Positions 1-9,664 are shown, numbered from the stretch's first letter. The stretch is 64,000 nt of DNA from Candidatus Desulfovibrio gallistercoris (GCA_019118745.1 DWYJ01000041.1:19651-83650), one strand, 5' to 3'. The notes: generated by a model not told the origin, from the letters alone. Translations and numbers: made by a program.

Positions 1-1
1 C

Positions 2-637
2 GTGGCGGCCATGTGTTCTCGTGCCCTCTGGCTGGGCGGGCCCAGCCATGCCGGTGTGCTCTTCATCCGGCCCCTTTGGCGCAACTTTCTGGAGCCCTGC
101 GCCCTGCCCGTGAGCTGGCTGGCCTTTCTCATCTACGTCGCCTATTCCAGCATCCTGACCTTCCTCACGCCCTACGCCAAGGAGCTTTCCCTTGCCGGGA
201 CGGCCAGCGTCTTCTTTATTATCTATTCGGCAGCCATGCTGGTCACCCGCCCGGCCGCAGGCCGGGTCTTCGACCGGCGCGGGCCGGATTACGTCATGTA
301 TCCGGCCATAGCGGTCCTGGCGGCGGGCATCCTGCTGCTGTCCTTCTGCAACGGCAGCCTGCTCATGCTGCTTTCCGGAGCGTGCATCGGCGCGGGCATC
401 GGCGTGCTCCAGTCCTGCGGCCTGACCATCGCGGTGCAGGCCTCGCCGGAGGAACATGTGGGGCTGGCCAATTCCACGTATTATATCTTCATGGATATCG
501 CCGTGGGCTTCGGGCCGACGGTCCTGGGCCTGCTGCAGCCCTTCACCGGGTACCGCGGCATGTACGTGGGCATGGCGCTGCTCTGCGTCTGCTGCCTGCC
601 GGTGTATGCGCGCATCCGACCGCGCGCCCGGCGCTGA
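2..637 (+). CDS. MFS transporter, C-terminal part (5' truncated by window)
   Basis: Hydrophobic protein with MFS-like loop VTRPAAGRVFDRRGPDYV; open at window edge. Confidence 0.8.
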   Translation: MAAMCSRALWLGGPSHAGVLFIRPLWRNFLEPCALPVSWLAFLIYVAYSSILTFLTPYAKELSLAGTASVFFIIYSAAMLVTRPAAGRVFDRRGPDYVMYPAIAVLAAGILLLSFCNGSLLMLLSGACIGAGIGVLQSCGLTIAVQASPEEHVGLANSTYYIFMDIAVGFGPTVLGLLQPFTGYRGMYVGMALLCVCCLPVYARIRPRARR

Positions 638-735
638 ATCCCGCTCCGGCGGCAGAAGGCTGGACTTTGCCTGAAAAACAGGCTATGTGATGCCGTTACA
701 TCAAACGGGGAAAATACCCCATGCTGGAGGAACTC

Positions 736-846
736 ATGGCTCACAAGAAGATCGAGCGCAAGAAAGAACTGGATCGCCGCCGTCATCGCCGCGCCCAGCG
801 TCTCAAGCAGCGCGTGCGCGAAGCCAAGGCTGCCGCCAAGAACTAG
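736..846 (+). CDS. Small highly basic 36-aa protein MAHKKIERKKELDRRRHRRAQRLKQRVREAKAAAKN
   Basis: GGAGG 5 nt upstream of ATG, Lys/Arg-rich ORF ending in TAG; below the 60-aa cutoff of the ORF track. Confidence 0.65.
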   Translation: MAHKKIERKKELDRRRHRRAQRLKQRVREAKAAAKN

Positions 847-1120
847 AGCGGTCACACGCCAGGCGTGGCCGCTCCGGCGGACGCGGGAGCGGACGCCCGC
901 ACCCGGGCAGGCGGAAAACATGAGCTTTTCCGCCGCACGGGCAGTGCAGCCATCGCACGGACCGCACAGCACGTGGCCAGGCAGCAGGGGCTGCGGCGCG
1001 GCCTGCCTTCCCATCCGGGCACATGGCGTGAGCATGTGCGGCATGCCGCATCCCGAAAGATAACTTTTTTCTACGGCCGACGGCCCTTGCGGGCTGTTCT
1101 GGCCGCTATTGGCGTCTGTT

Positions 1121-1423
1121 ATGCCCATTTACGAATATCAGTGCCCCAAGTGTCAGCATGTGTTTGAGGAGATGGTCTCCCTCTCGCAGGCGCATGGCGA
1201 GGAACCCTGTCCCCTGTGCGGCGCGCTCTCGCCGCGCATGATCTCCCACACCTCCTTCGTCCTCAAGGGCGGCGGCTGGTACGTCAGCGACTACGGCTAC
1301 CGCAAGGGCATCAAGGAGGACGGGGGCAGCTCCGCCTCGGAGACGAAAGCCTCCTCCGGCGGCGATGCCGCCGCGCCTGCCGCTCCGTCCGCATCAGGCA
1401 CGCAAACCACGCCGTCCGCATAG
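1121..1423 (+). CDS. FmdB-family zinc ribbon protein
   Basis: MPIYEYQCPKCQHVFEEMV...CPLCG. Confidence 0.9.
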   Translation: MPIYEYQCPKCQHVFEEMVSLSQAHGEEPCPLCGALSPRMISHTSFVLKGGGWYVSDYGYRKGIKEDGGSSASETKASSGGDAAAPAAPSASGTQTTPSA

Positions 1424-1432
1424 GATTATTCC

Positions 1433-2746
1433 ATGATCGATCGCTACACCCGCCCGGAGATGGGCCAAATCTGGACACTGGAAAACCGTTACCGCGCCTG
1501 GCTGGAAGTGGAGCTGGCGGTATGCGAAGGCTGGGCCGAACTGGGCCGCATCCCGGCCGAGGCGGTGGAGGTCATCCGCCGCAAGGCCGTCATCGACGTG
1601 GACCGCATCCAGGAGATCGAGCAGACGACCCGTCACGACGTCATCGCCTTCCTCACCTCGCTGGAAGAGAAGATCGGCCCGGAAGCCCGTTACATCCATC
1701 TGGGCTGTACCTCGTCCGACATCGTGGACACGGCCAACGGCTATCTTTTCCTGCAGGCGGGCAAGCTCATCCTGGCGGACATGGACATGCTGCTGGCCTC
1801 GCTGCGGCGGCTGGCCGAAAAGTACAAGGGCGTCCTCTGCATGGGGCGCACCCACGGCATCCATGCCGAGCCCACGAGCTTCGGGCTCAAGATGGTGGGC
1901 TTCTATGCCGAGTTCGCGCGGCATCTGGAACGGGTGAAGGCCGGACTGGAGAGCGTGCGCGTGGGCAAGCTCTCCGGCGCGGTGGGCACCTACGCCTTCC
2001 TTTCGCCGGAGCTGGAAGCCGGGGCGCTCAAGCGTCTCGGCCTGGAAGTGGACCCGCACTCCACCCAGATCGTGCAGCGTGACCGCTATGCGCATTTCTT
2101 CACCTCGCTGGCCATCCTTGCGGGCGGGGTGGAGCGCCTTTGCGTGGAGCTGCGCCACCTCCAGCGCACCGAAGTGCTGGAAGTGGAAGAGGGCTTCGGC
2201 AAGGGGCAGAAGGGCTCCTCGGCCATGCCCCACAAAAAGAACCCCATCTCCGCGGAGAACATGTGCGGCCTGGCCCGCCTGCTGCGCGGCAACGCGCTGG
2301 CCTCGCTGGAGAACCAGGCGCTCTGGCATGAGCGGGACATCAGCCACTCTTCCGTGGAGCGCGTCATCATGCCCGACTCCACCATCCTTGCGGACTACAT
2401 CCTCAACCGGCTGGCCCGCCTGCTGGACGGGCTGGTGGTCAAGCCCGAGCGCATGCAGGAGAACATGGACCGCTCTTTCGGCCTCTACTTCTCGCAGCGC
2501 GTGCTGACGGCCCTCATTGCCACCGGCATGCCGCGCCAGCAGGCTTACGAAGCCGTGCAGCGCCTGGCCATGCAGAGCTGGGAGAGCCGCCGTCCCTTCC
2601 CGGAACTGGTGCGCGCCGATGCCGCCATGCGGGAGAAGCTGGGCGCGCAGCTCGACGAGGATACGGCGGACGGACTGTTCGATCCCGCCTTCTATCTGCG
2701 GCATGAGGACGAGATCTATGCTCGCGTCCTTGGCCGCACGGAGTAA
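1433..2746 (+). CDS. purB: Adenylosuccinate lyase
   Basis: MIDRYTRPEMGQIWTLENRY; signature GSSAMPHKKNPI. Confidence 0.95.
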   Translation: MIDRYTRPEMGQIWTLENRYRAWLEVELAVCEGWAELGRIPAEAVEVIRRKAVIDVDRIQEIEQTTRHDVIAFLTSLEEKIGPEARYIHLGCTSSDIVDTANGYLFLQAGKLILADMDMLLASLRRLAEKYKGVLCMGRTHGIHAEPTSFGLKMVGFYAEFARHLERVKAGLESVRVGKLSGAVGTYAFLSPELEAGALKRLGLEVDPHSTQIVQRDRYAHFFTSLAILAGGVERLCVELRHLQRTEVLEVEEGFGKGQKGSSAMPHKKNPISAENMCGLARLLRGNALASLENQALWHERDISHSSVERVIMPDSTILADYILNRLARLLDGLVVKPERMQENMDRSFGLYFSQRVLTALIATGMPRQQAYEAVQRLAMQSWESRRPFPELVRADAAMREKLGAQLDEDTADGLFDPAFYLRHEDEIYARVLGRTE

Positions 2747-2749
2747 GTC

Positions 2750-3319
2750 ATGACGGAAGACATGATGCAGCTCAAGCGGCGTCTTGCACGCCTGCTGGTG
2801 GAAAAATCCTACCGCGAGGGGGACTTCGTCCTCGCCTCCGGCCGTCGCAGCGACTACTATTTCGATTGCCGGGTGACGGCCCTGCACGCGGAAGGCTCGT
2901 GGCTCATCGGCTCCCTCTTCAATCATCTGCTCGCCGACCTGCCCATCGTGGGCGTGGGCGGCATGACCATGGGCGCTGACCCGCTGGTGTCCGCCACCAC
3001 GGTCATCTCCCACACGCTGGGCCGCCCCCTGCACGGCATGCTTGTGCGCAAGGAAGCCAAGGGACACGGCACCGGCCAGTATGTGGAGGGGCTCGGCAAC
3101 TTCACTGCCGGCGACAAGGTCGCCATGCTGGAGGATGTGGTGACCACGGGCGGGTCTCTGCTCAAGGCCTGCGACCGGGTACGAGATGCGGGGATGGAGA
3201 TCGTGGCCGTGTGCGCCATTCTGGATCGTGAGGAGGGGGGTCGTGAAAAACTCCGTGACGCGGGCTATGACCTGCGGGCGCTGTTCACACGCAAGGAACT
3301 TGTGGAACTGGCCCGCTAG
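2750..3319 (+). CDS. pyrE: Orotate phosphoribosyltransferase
   Basis: PRPP-binding motif VAMLEDVVTTGGSLLKA; follows purB. Confidence 0.92.
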   Translation: MTEDMMQLKRRLARLLVEKSYREGDFVLASGRRSDYYFDCRVTALHAEGSWLIGSLFNHLLADLPIVGVGGMTMGADPLVSATTVISHTLGRPLHGMLVRKEAKGHGTGQYVEGLGNFTAGDKVAMLEDVVTTGGSLLKACDRVRDAGMEIVAVCAILDREEGGREKLRDAGYDLRALFTRKELVELAR

Positions 3320-5453
3320 GAGGGATGCCGGGCCCCATCCCCGCTGCCGCACGGCCGCAAAGGGGCTTTGCCGCCTGCTGGCCGCCGGCTGCCTGGGCCT
3401 GAGCCTGGTTTTCCCTGCCTACGCCGACAACTGGCAGGCCCCTCTGGTTGACGAGGGCCTGCCTTCACATCTTGTGGCGGTGGACAAACACCGTCAGTCC
3501 TTTCTGTTTTTCGAGCGCAAGAGCCCGCTGCGGCTCAAGTACACCTTCCCCTGCACGACAGGACAGGTCCCCGGCGACAAGCAGGTCATCAACGACAAGC
3601 GCACGCCCGAGGGCATCTATTTCGTCGAATACAAGATCGCCAGCGGCCTGGACTTTGCGGAATACGGCGGCGTCGCCTACACGCTGAACTACCCCAACCC
3701 CGTGGACAGGCTGCGCGGCAAGACCGGTCACGGCATCTGGATCCACAGCAAGGGCTTCGGCATCTTCCCGCGCGACACGCGCGGCTGCGTGGCCATCGGC
3801 CTGCAGGACATTGATACCGTGGGGCCGAGCCTCGTTCCCGGCACCGCCGTGGTGCTGGCCCACGCCGTGGATGAGAACAATGTGCCCCAGCGCGATGACG
3901 GCACGGCCCGCTATCTGCGCCACCGCATGCAGCAGTGGAGCGATGCCTGGGCCGCCCGTTCGGAAAAGATGTTCGATTTTTACGACGGCGCGGCCTACAG
4001 CAAGGCCACCGAGGATTTCGGCAAGTTCCGTCAGAACAAGCAGCGTCTGTTCAAGATGCTGTCCTTCATCAAGATCATCAACCGGGACATCCATGTGCTG
4101 CAGGGGCCGGGCTACTGGGTCACCTGGTCGGAGCAGTTCTACACCGCCTCCAACCTCTCCACCGAAGGGGTGCGCCGTCTGTACTGGCAGAAGGACGCCA
4201 AGGGCGAGTTCCGTATCGTCGGCATGGAATGGACGCCGCGGGACATGGGCATGCTGGCCGAGTTCAAGCAGGGGAAGCTCATCGCCCAGGCCCTGCCTGT
4301 CCTGAGCGACGGCAGCGAAGGTCCTTCGCGGCCCGCGCTGGACATGCCGGAAAGCGCCGCCGACGAGAAGGCCGCCGCGGCCGCGGGCAGCGAACAGGAA
4401 CGCCTGCTGGCGGCGGACGCGCTGGTGCCCCGCAATCGTCCGACGCAGATCACCGGAGAGATCAACTGGGGCAGCGGGGCGACGCTCGATACCCTGCGCC
4501 CTGATGAACGGGAGCTTTCCCTGACGGGCGGCGAGGGGGCCGCCGGCACGGAGACGCCGCAGGAAACGGCGGCGCCCGCGCAGGCGCAGCCTGAGACCGT
4601 CGCCGCCGGCGAGCCGCAGAAAGCGGCCGAAGCGGTCACGCCCCCCGCACCGGAACCGGCCACGCCTCCGCCACCCCCGGCGCTGGAGCTGACGCCGTCC
4701 CTGCGCGAGGAGCTCACGGCGCGGGCGTCGGCCTGGCTCTCGGCCTATGCCGGACGGGATACGAGGGCCGAGGCGCTGGAGAGCGGCTACTACGACGTCA
4801 AGGGTTTCAACAAGACGGCGGGGCTGCCCCGCGGCCTGAGCCTCGCGCAGGAGCGTCGCGAACGGCAGCGCCTGCTGCGCTCGCCCTGGCTGCGCATCTA
4901 TCCCGGCGCGCAGGAGTGGTCCGTGGACGGCCAGACGGCCCACTGCCGCCTGCCGGTGCTTTTCGTCGGCCAGCGCGGCATCGAGGAAGGCCTGCGGGAA
5001 CTCTGGTGGCAGCGCGGCGAGGATGGCGTGTTTCGTCTGGTCGCCGGCCGCTGGACGCCCGGTGAGCACGGCCTGTCCACGGTCTATCTGGAAGCCGCCA
5101 GCGGCGAGGCCAGCGCCATGCTCGAGCGCTGGCGCGCAGCCTGGGAGAAGGCCGATCTGGACGCCTATATCGCCTGCTATACCGCCGACGCCCTGCAGCA
5201 GGGACGGCGCGGGGCCCGCAATCTGCGCCAGCAGAAGCAGAACCTCTGGCAGCGGGTCACCCCCACCCTCGTGCAGCTCAGCGGCATGCGCTTCACGCTG
5301 GACAAGAAGGGCCTGCGGGCCGACATGATGCAGAACTACGCCGACAGCAAGGGCATGAGCGACCGGGGGACCAAGACCCTGTTGCTGGAATACGACGGGA
5401 CGAGCTGGCGCATCGCCCGTGAAGACTGGGCGGCCGAACCGTCCGCACGCTAG
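3300..5453 (+). CDS. L,D-transpeptidase (YkuD) with C-terminal NTF2/SnoaL-like regions
   Basis: HGIWIHSKGFGIFPRDTRGCVAI catalytic motif; signal peptide LLAAGCLGLSLVFPAYA; TTG start at 3300 inferred, preceded by AAGGA. Confidence 0.85.
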   Translation: MWNWPARRDAGPHPRCRTAAKGLCRLLAAGCLGLSLVFPAYADNWQAPLVDEGLPSHLVAVDKHRQSFLFFERKSPLRLKYTFPCTTGQVPGDKQVINDKRTPEGIYFVEYKIASGLDFAEYGGVAYTLNYPNPVDRLRGKTGHGIWIHSKGFGIFPRDTRGCVAIGLQDIDTVGPSLVPGTAVVLAHAVDENNVPQRDDGTARYLRHRMQQWSDAWAARSEKMFDFYDGAAYSKATEDFGKFRQNKQRLFKMLSFIKIINRDIHVLQGPGYWVTWSEQFYTASNLSTEGVRRLYWQKDAKGEFRIVGMEWTPRDMGMLAEFKQGKLIAQALPVLSDGSEGPSRPALDMPESAADEKAAAAAGSEQERLLAADALVPRNRPTQITGEINWGSGATLDTLRPDERELSLTGGEGAAGTETPQETAAPAQAQPETVAAGEPQKAAEAVTPPAPEPATPPPPPALELTPSLREELTARASAWLSAYAGRDTRAEALESGYYDVKGFNKTAGLPRGLSLAQERRERQRLLRSPWLRIYPGAQEWSVDGQTAHCRLPVLFVGQRGIEEGLRELWWQRGEDGVFRLVAGRWTPGEHGLSTVYLEAASGEASAMLERWRAAWEKADLDAYIACYTADALQQGRRGARNLRQQKQNLWQRVTPTLVQLSGMRFTLDKKGLRADMMQNYADSKGMSDRGTKTLLLEYDGTSWRIAREDWAAEPSAR

Positions 5454-5455
5454 GC

Positions 5456-6217
5456 ATGAGCAACGATACGCGACTGAGCCTCATCCTGATGAGCGACGAC
5501 GGCGCGCGGCGCACGCTGCGCGTACGCCGGGGGCGTTTTTACGTCTTCATGATCTGCCTGTTCTGCTTCCCGCTGCTCGCTGCGGGGCTGGGCTGGTGGT
5601 CTTTCCAGCTCTGGCGGAGCAATGCCGCGCTGGTGGCGGAGCAGGCCCGTCTTGAGCGGGCCCTGCTGGAAGCGGAGGCCACGGCCGAACGGCTGGAGAA
5701 CCTCGAGATCCTCCTCAAGGAGCAGAATGTGGACGGCCGCCGTCTGCTGGCCCATCGTCTGGTAGGCCACTCGGAAGCGACGGCCTCCGTCGAGCCGGAG
5801 GAGAGCCCCGAAGTGCAGAAGGAGATGGAGCAGGCCCTGAAGCAGCCGAGCGAGGGGCCCGGCCATGCGGAATTCCCCGCCGTCGCCTCCGACCTCGTGA
5901 AGGTGCTCAACGTGCGGGCCCGCTCCTTGGGCAACGGCCGTCTGCGCGTCTCGCTCGACTTGCGCAATACCGAACGGCAGAAGGTGGTCTCCGGCGTGGT
6001 GGAGGTGACCCTGCTGACGGCCGACGGCCAGCAGCATGCCGTGAGCTTTGAGCCGGACGATGTGGGGGATTTCCGCATCAGCCGCTTCAAGCGCGCGGTC
6101 ATGGTCTCCCGCTTGCCCCGCTCCGTGGGCAAGCTGGAAAACAGCCAGGTCATCATAGAAGTGAAGAAGACCGACGGCGAGCTCCTCTTCCGCAACATTT
6201 TTGCCGTCGAACGCTGA
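5456..6217 (+). CDS. Membrane-anchored coiled-coil protein, function unknown
   Basis: Single N-terminal TM segment followed by coiled-coil EQARLERALLEAEATAERLENLEILL; close-packed after the transpeptidase. Confidence 0.75.
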   Translation: MSNDTRLSLILMSDDGARRTLRVRRGRFYVFMICLFCFPLLAAGLGWWSFQLWRSNAALVAEQARLERALLEAEATAERLENLEILLKEQNVDGRRLLAHRLVGHSEATASVEPEESPEVQKEMEQALKQPSEGPGHAEFPAVASDLVKVLNVRARSLGNGRLRVSLDLRNTERQKVVSGVVEVTLLTADGQQHAVSFEPDDVGDFRISRFKRAVMVSRLPRSVGKLENSQVIIEVKKTDGELLFRNIFAVER

Positions 6218-6226
6218 CCGTAAGGC

Positions 6227-6250
6227 GCTCCGCAAGGAGCGCTTTTTTTC
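6227..6250 (+). terminator. Rho-independent terminator
   Basis: GGCGCTCCGCAAGGAGCGCTTTTTTT. Confidence 0.85.
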
Positions 6251-6319
6251 GTGATTTGTCCTGCGGGCCGCATGGCTGCGGCGCGCCGCAAGAAAGCCTG
6301 TTCTGCTTGGCCCCTCCAC

Positions 6320-6440
6320 GTTCCATCCCATGTGGCCTGCCGCTTTGCGGAAAAATACGGTTTTTCCTCGTAGTTTTGGCGCGGCGGCGCGATGCGCCGC
6401 CGCTTCGCGCTTTGCCGTTTTCAATGGCGAAACGCTCTAA
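6320..6440. repeat. R1 dispersed intergenic repeat, diverged copy
   Basis: Shares GGCCTG.CG..GCGGAAAAA...GCGGCG...CGCCGCC...TTTTCAA.GGC.A..CGCTCTA with the 49895 copy. Confidence 0.55.
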
Positions 6441-6473
6441 AAAAAACGCCCGCTTCGCGGGCGTTTTTTTTAC
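6441..6473. terminator. Bidirectional Rho-independent terminator
   Basis: AAAAAAACGCCCGCTTCGCGGGCGTTTTTTTT. Confidence 0.85.
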
Positions 6474-7105
6474 GGGACCGGAGATCAAGGACGATTTTCG
6501 CTCTGAGGCTGATCCTGCTTTTACAGCTGAAGCGATTGCGGGTCCGCCTGTTGAAGTGCATCCCCATCCGTACGAGAGCACAGACCGACGGCAGGGTAGC
6601 GCAGCAAAGACTGAATTTTTTTCACCTGACGGTGAACGTACTGCATGTGTGCTCAAAAGCCGGGGGACAAAGAAAGCTTGTCTGTGGTAGCCCGTATCGC
6701 CGTCATGCAAATAACTGTTGTATCATAGTAACATCTTCAAAAAGAGCTTTATTTTTGATTGAATAATATTATTGCAATATGATAATGTGATTTTATTATC
6801 TAGTAATCTTCTTGAATATAATGGGTTGTTCAAAAATTCTTTTATTATAAAGTGAAAAAAATCGTGTTGGTTGAACAACCAATCATTTATCAGACCTGAA
6901 AAAAAGCTCATATTCTTCTGATTTGGCATAAAAAAATTGTTCACAAGAGACATTTTCTTTGCCTCCTGCACGAAAATTTGCTATCCCAGAAGAGCGAACC
7001 GCCATTTCGGCTGGGAAGGGCGCTCGCATGGTCTGCGGCAGGGGCGGCAACGCTCCCTCGAAACCACGACCGCAAGGTCGGCAACGCTGCAATGAGGAGG
7101 CGGCT

Positions 7106-8515
7106 GTGGAAATTTTTGTTGAGTTGCTGAAAGGCTTGAACAGCATCGTCTGGGGGCCCGTCATGCTCGTACTGCTGGTCGGTACGGGCCTGTACCTCAA
7201 TTTCGGTCTCAAATTCTATTCTTTCCGTAACTGGATGCGCGCCTACAAGTGCCTGTGGGACGGGCGCGATCACAAGTCCGAACACGGTGAGATCTCGCCG
7301 TGGAACGCTCTGATGACCGCCATCGCCGCCGACATCGGTACCGGCAACATCGTGGGCGTGGCCACCGCCATCGCCATCGGCGGCCCCGGCGCGCTCTTCT
7401 GGATGTGGGTGACGGCCCTCGTGGGCATGATGACCAAATTCTCCGAAGTGCTGCTCTCCGTGCACTTCCGTGAAAAGACGCCCGCCGGCAACTGGGTGGG
7501 CGGCGCCATGTACTTCATCAAGAACGGTCTGGGCAAAAACTGGACCTGGCTTGCCATCTGCTTCGCCGTGTTCGGGGCCTGCGCCTGTATCGGCACCGGC
7601 GCCATGGTGCAGGCCAATGCCGTATGCGGCAACCTGGTGAGCACGTTCGGCTTCAACAAGTATCTGGTGGCCGTGGTGCTGGTGATTTTGTGCGTGATGG
7701 TGCTGCTGGGCGGCGTCAAGCGCGTCGGCGCCGTGGCCGGCAAGCTCGTGCCCTTCATGGCCGGTTTCTACATCATCATGTGTCTCATCATCATCGGCCT
7801 GCACATCGACCGCGTGCCTTCCGTGTTCATCTGGGTCGTCAAGGACGCCTTCACGCCCACCGCGGCGCAGGGCGGCTTTGTGGGCGCCACCATCATGATG
7901 GCCATCCAGATGGGTATGGCCCGCGGCATCTTCTCCAACGAAGCCGGCCTCGGCACAGCCCCCATGGCCCATGCGGCCTCCACGGCGGAAAGCCCGCTGG
8001 TGCAGGCGTCCATCGGCATGCTTGACGTGTTCATCGACACCATCATCGTCTGCTCCATGACCGGTTTCGTGATCCTGGTCGCCGTGGTGCCGGACGTGCT
8101 GCCCGCCGGCGTGGCTCCCACGGTGGTCCCTGGCGATCCCCTTTGGAGCAGCGGGCTCAATGGTGGGCAGCTCAGCGCCGTGGCTTTCGGATCCACGCTG
8201 GCAGGTTTCGGGGAGTACGGCGTGAGCATCGCGCTGGCCCTTTTTGCCTTCACCACCACCCTCGGCTGGTGCGTCTACGGCGAACGCTGCGTCATCTTCC
8301 TTTTCGGCGACAGGGCCCAGATTGCCTTCCGCATCGTGTACTGCCTTGCCGTGGGTGTGGGTGCCGTCATCGCCCTCGACATGGTGTGGCTCATCGCCGA
8401 CACCTGCAATGCGCTCATGGCCTTCCCCAACCTCTTCGGCATCCTCTTCCTGAGTCCGGTGCTCTTCCAGATCGTCCGGGAGGAGGTGAAGAAGGACCCG
8501 CGCTTCGTCTGCTGA
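7106..8515 (+). CDS. AGCS-family sodium:alanine/glycine symporter
   Basis: GTG start after GAGGAGG; GIFSNEAGLGTAPMAHAAS signature. Confidence 0.93.
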   Translation: MEIFVELLKGLNSIVWGPVMLVLLVGTGLYLNFGLKFYSFRNWMRAYKCLWDGRDHKSEHGEISPWNALMTAIAADIGTGNIVGVATAIAIGGPGALFWMWVTALVGMMTKFSEVLLSVHFREKTPAGNWVGGAMYFIKNGLGKNWTWLAICFAVFGACACIGTGAMVQANAVCGNLVSTFGFNKYLVAVVLVILCVMVLLGGVKRVGAVAGKLVPFMAGFYIIMCLIIIGLHIDRVPSVFIWVVKDAFTPTAAQGGFVGATIMMAIQMGMARGIFSNEAGLGTAPMAHAASTAESPLVQASIGMLDVFIDTIIVCSMTGFVILVAVVPDVLPAGVAPTVVPGDPLWSSGLNGGQLSAVAFGSTLAGFGEYGVSIALALFAFTTTLGWCVYGERCVIFLFGDRAQIAFRIVYCLAVGVGAVIALDMVWLIADTCNALMAFPNLFGILFLSPVLFQIVREEVKKDPRFVC

Positions 8516-8543
8516 CCGCCGGCGAAACAGCATTTGTGACGAC

Positions 8544-8575
8544 AGGAGCCGCCCTTCGGGCGGCTCCTTTTCGTT
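8544..8575 (+). terminator. Rho-independent terminator
   Basis: GGAGCCGCCCTTCGGGCGGCTCCTTTTCG. Confidence 0.8.
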
Positions 8576-8734
8576 TGTCCGCGTTTCCAGCGCGTTGCCC
8601 GACGTTGGACGCGCATAGCCTGCCTGTCCTCGCCTTGACGGTTGGAAAAGATTTATTTAAGCTTAATAATAACTACTACTATTTTTTTCTTGTGCGGCAT
8701 GCACGAGAGGAGAGAAGACCCCACAGGAGGACTG

Positions 8735-9277
8735 ATGAACCGAATCTGCAAGCTGGGATTGTTGTCCGCGGCCCTCATGCTGGCGCTCTTCGGCCAGGCG
8801 GCGGCGCAGGGCAAGGACGAGCCGCGCAAGGAAAGCGCCGTGCGGCCTGCGCCCAACGGGCTGGAGATCCCGAAAGACTTTGAGAACTAGGCCGTCATCT
8901 CCGTGTCGCACCGCACGGACCGCAAAAGTATGCGCGTCATCCTCGGCAACGATATCGCCGTGAAGGCGGCGCGTGCGGGACAAACGAACCCGTGGCCCGA
9001 CGGGGCCATCGTCGCCAAGGTGGCGTGGAGCGAGAAACAGGATGAGCTGTGGCCTGCCGCGGTGGTGCCGGACAAGCTCCTGAACGCGGAGTTCATGTTC
9101 AAGGACAGCAAGCGCTTTGCGGACAACGGCACGGGCTGGGGCTGGGCCAGATGGGTGGGCCCTGACCGGGAACCCTACGGCAAGGACGCGAATTTCGAGA
9201 AGGAATGCATCGACTGTCACGCCCCGGCGGCGGAGGACAGAGACTGGGTCTTCACGCACGGCGCAGCCATGCGCTGA
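8735..9277 (+). pseudogene. Cytochrome P460 family c-type heme protein interrupted by an in-frame TAG at 8888-8890
   Basis: Signal peptide, then PNGLEIPKDFEN[TAG]AVISVSHRTDRKSMRVILGNDIAVKAARAGQTNPWPDGA and heme motif CIDCH; both halves in the same frame. Confidence 0.85.
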
Positions 9278-9298
9278 TGCGCCTGCCGACGTTCGATC

Positions 9299-9328
9299 CA
9301 CGGGCCGCCGCCAGGCGGCCCTTTTTTC
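9299..9328 (+). terminator. Rho-independent terminator after P460
   Basis: GGGCCGCCGCCAGGCGGCCCTTTTTT. Confidence 0.8.
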
Positions 9329-9339
9329 TGTGCAGCGTG

Positions 9340-9475
9340 CTGCCGTTGAAAAGGCGATACGCGAGGCGGCTGCACAGCGCCGCCCGGCCAAAACCCAGCG
9401 GGAAGCCCGCGTTTTCCCCGCGAAACGACAGACCGCAGAGAGTGGGGAACAAAGCCTTTCGACCGGAAAGTGCGC
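9340..9475. repeat. R1 dispersed intergenic repeat, inverted orientation
   Basis: GAGGCGGCTGCACAGCGCCGCCCGGCCAAAACCCAGCGGGAAGCCCGCGTTTTCCCCGCGAAACGACAGACCGCA; close to the copy at 42167. Confidence 0.75.
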
Positions 9476-9664
9476 CAAGCTCCCGCCTGCCGTGCCTGCC
9501 GGCGGACGTGTCGCTGTCCCTCAGGGCGGGCTTTCCGCAATGTGAAAAAAAGAGCAGCAGATTTGTGGGGATGAGCGCTTCACAAGGGGGTGTCGTTTTG
9601 GTACGTTTGCCTATGAGTCTCCGTTTTCGGCGGGTCGTTTTGCAGCCGGCGGGGTGCGCCATTC

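Noticed and set aside
1394-3352. 652-aa minus-strand ORF opposite purB/pyrE
   Set aside because: Shadow ORF of conserved genes.
6723-6971. 82-aa minus-strand ORF in the AT-rich island
   Set aside because: No convincing RBS or recognisable domain; composition follows the AT-rich DNA; overlaps the symporter promoter region.
8888-8890. Pyrrolysine codon in P460
   Set aside because: Position fits Trp rather than Lys/Pyl, and no pyl genes are in the window; kept only as a suppressor possibility to check.
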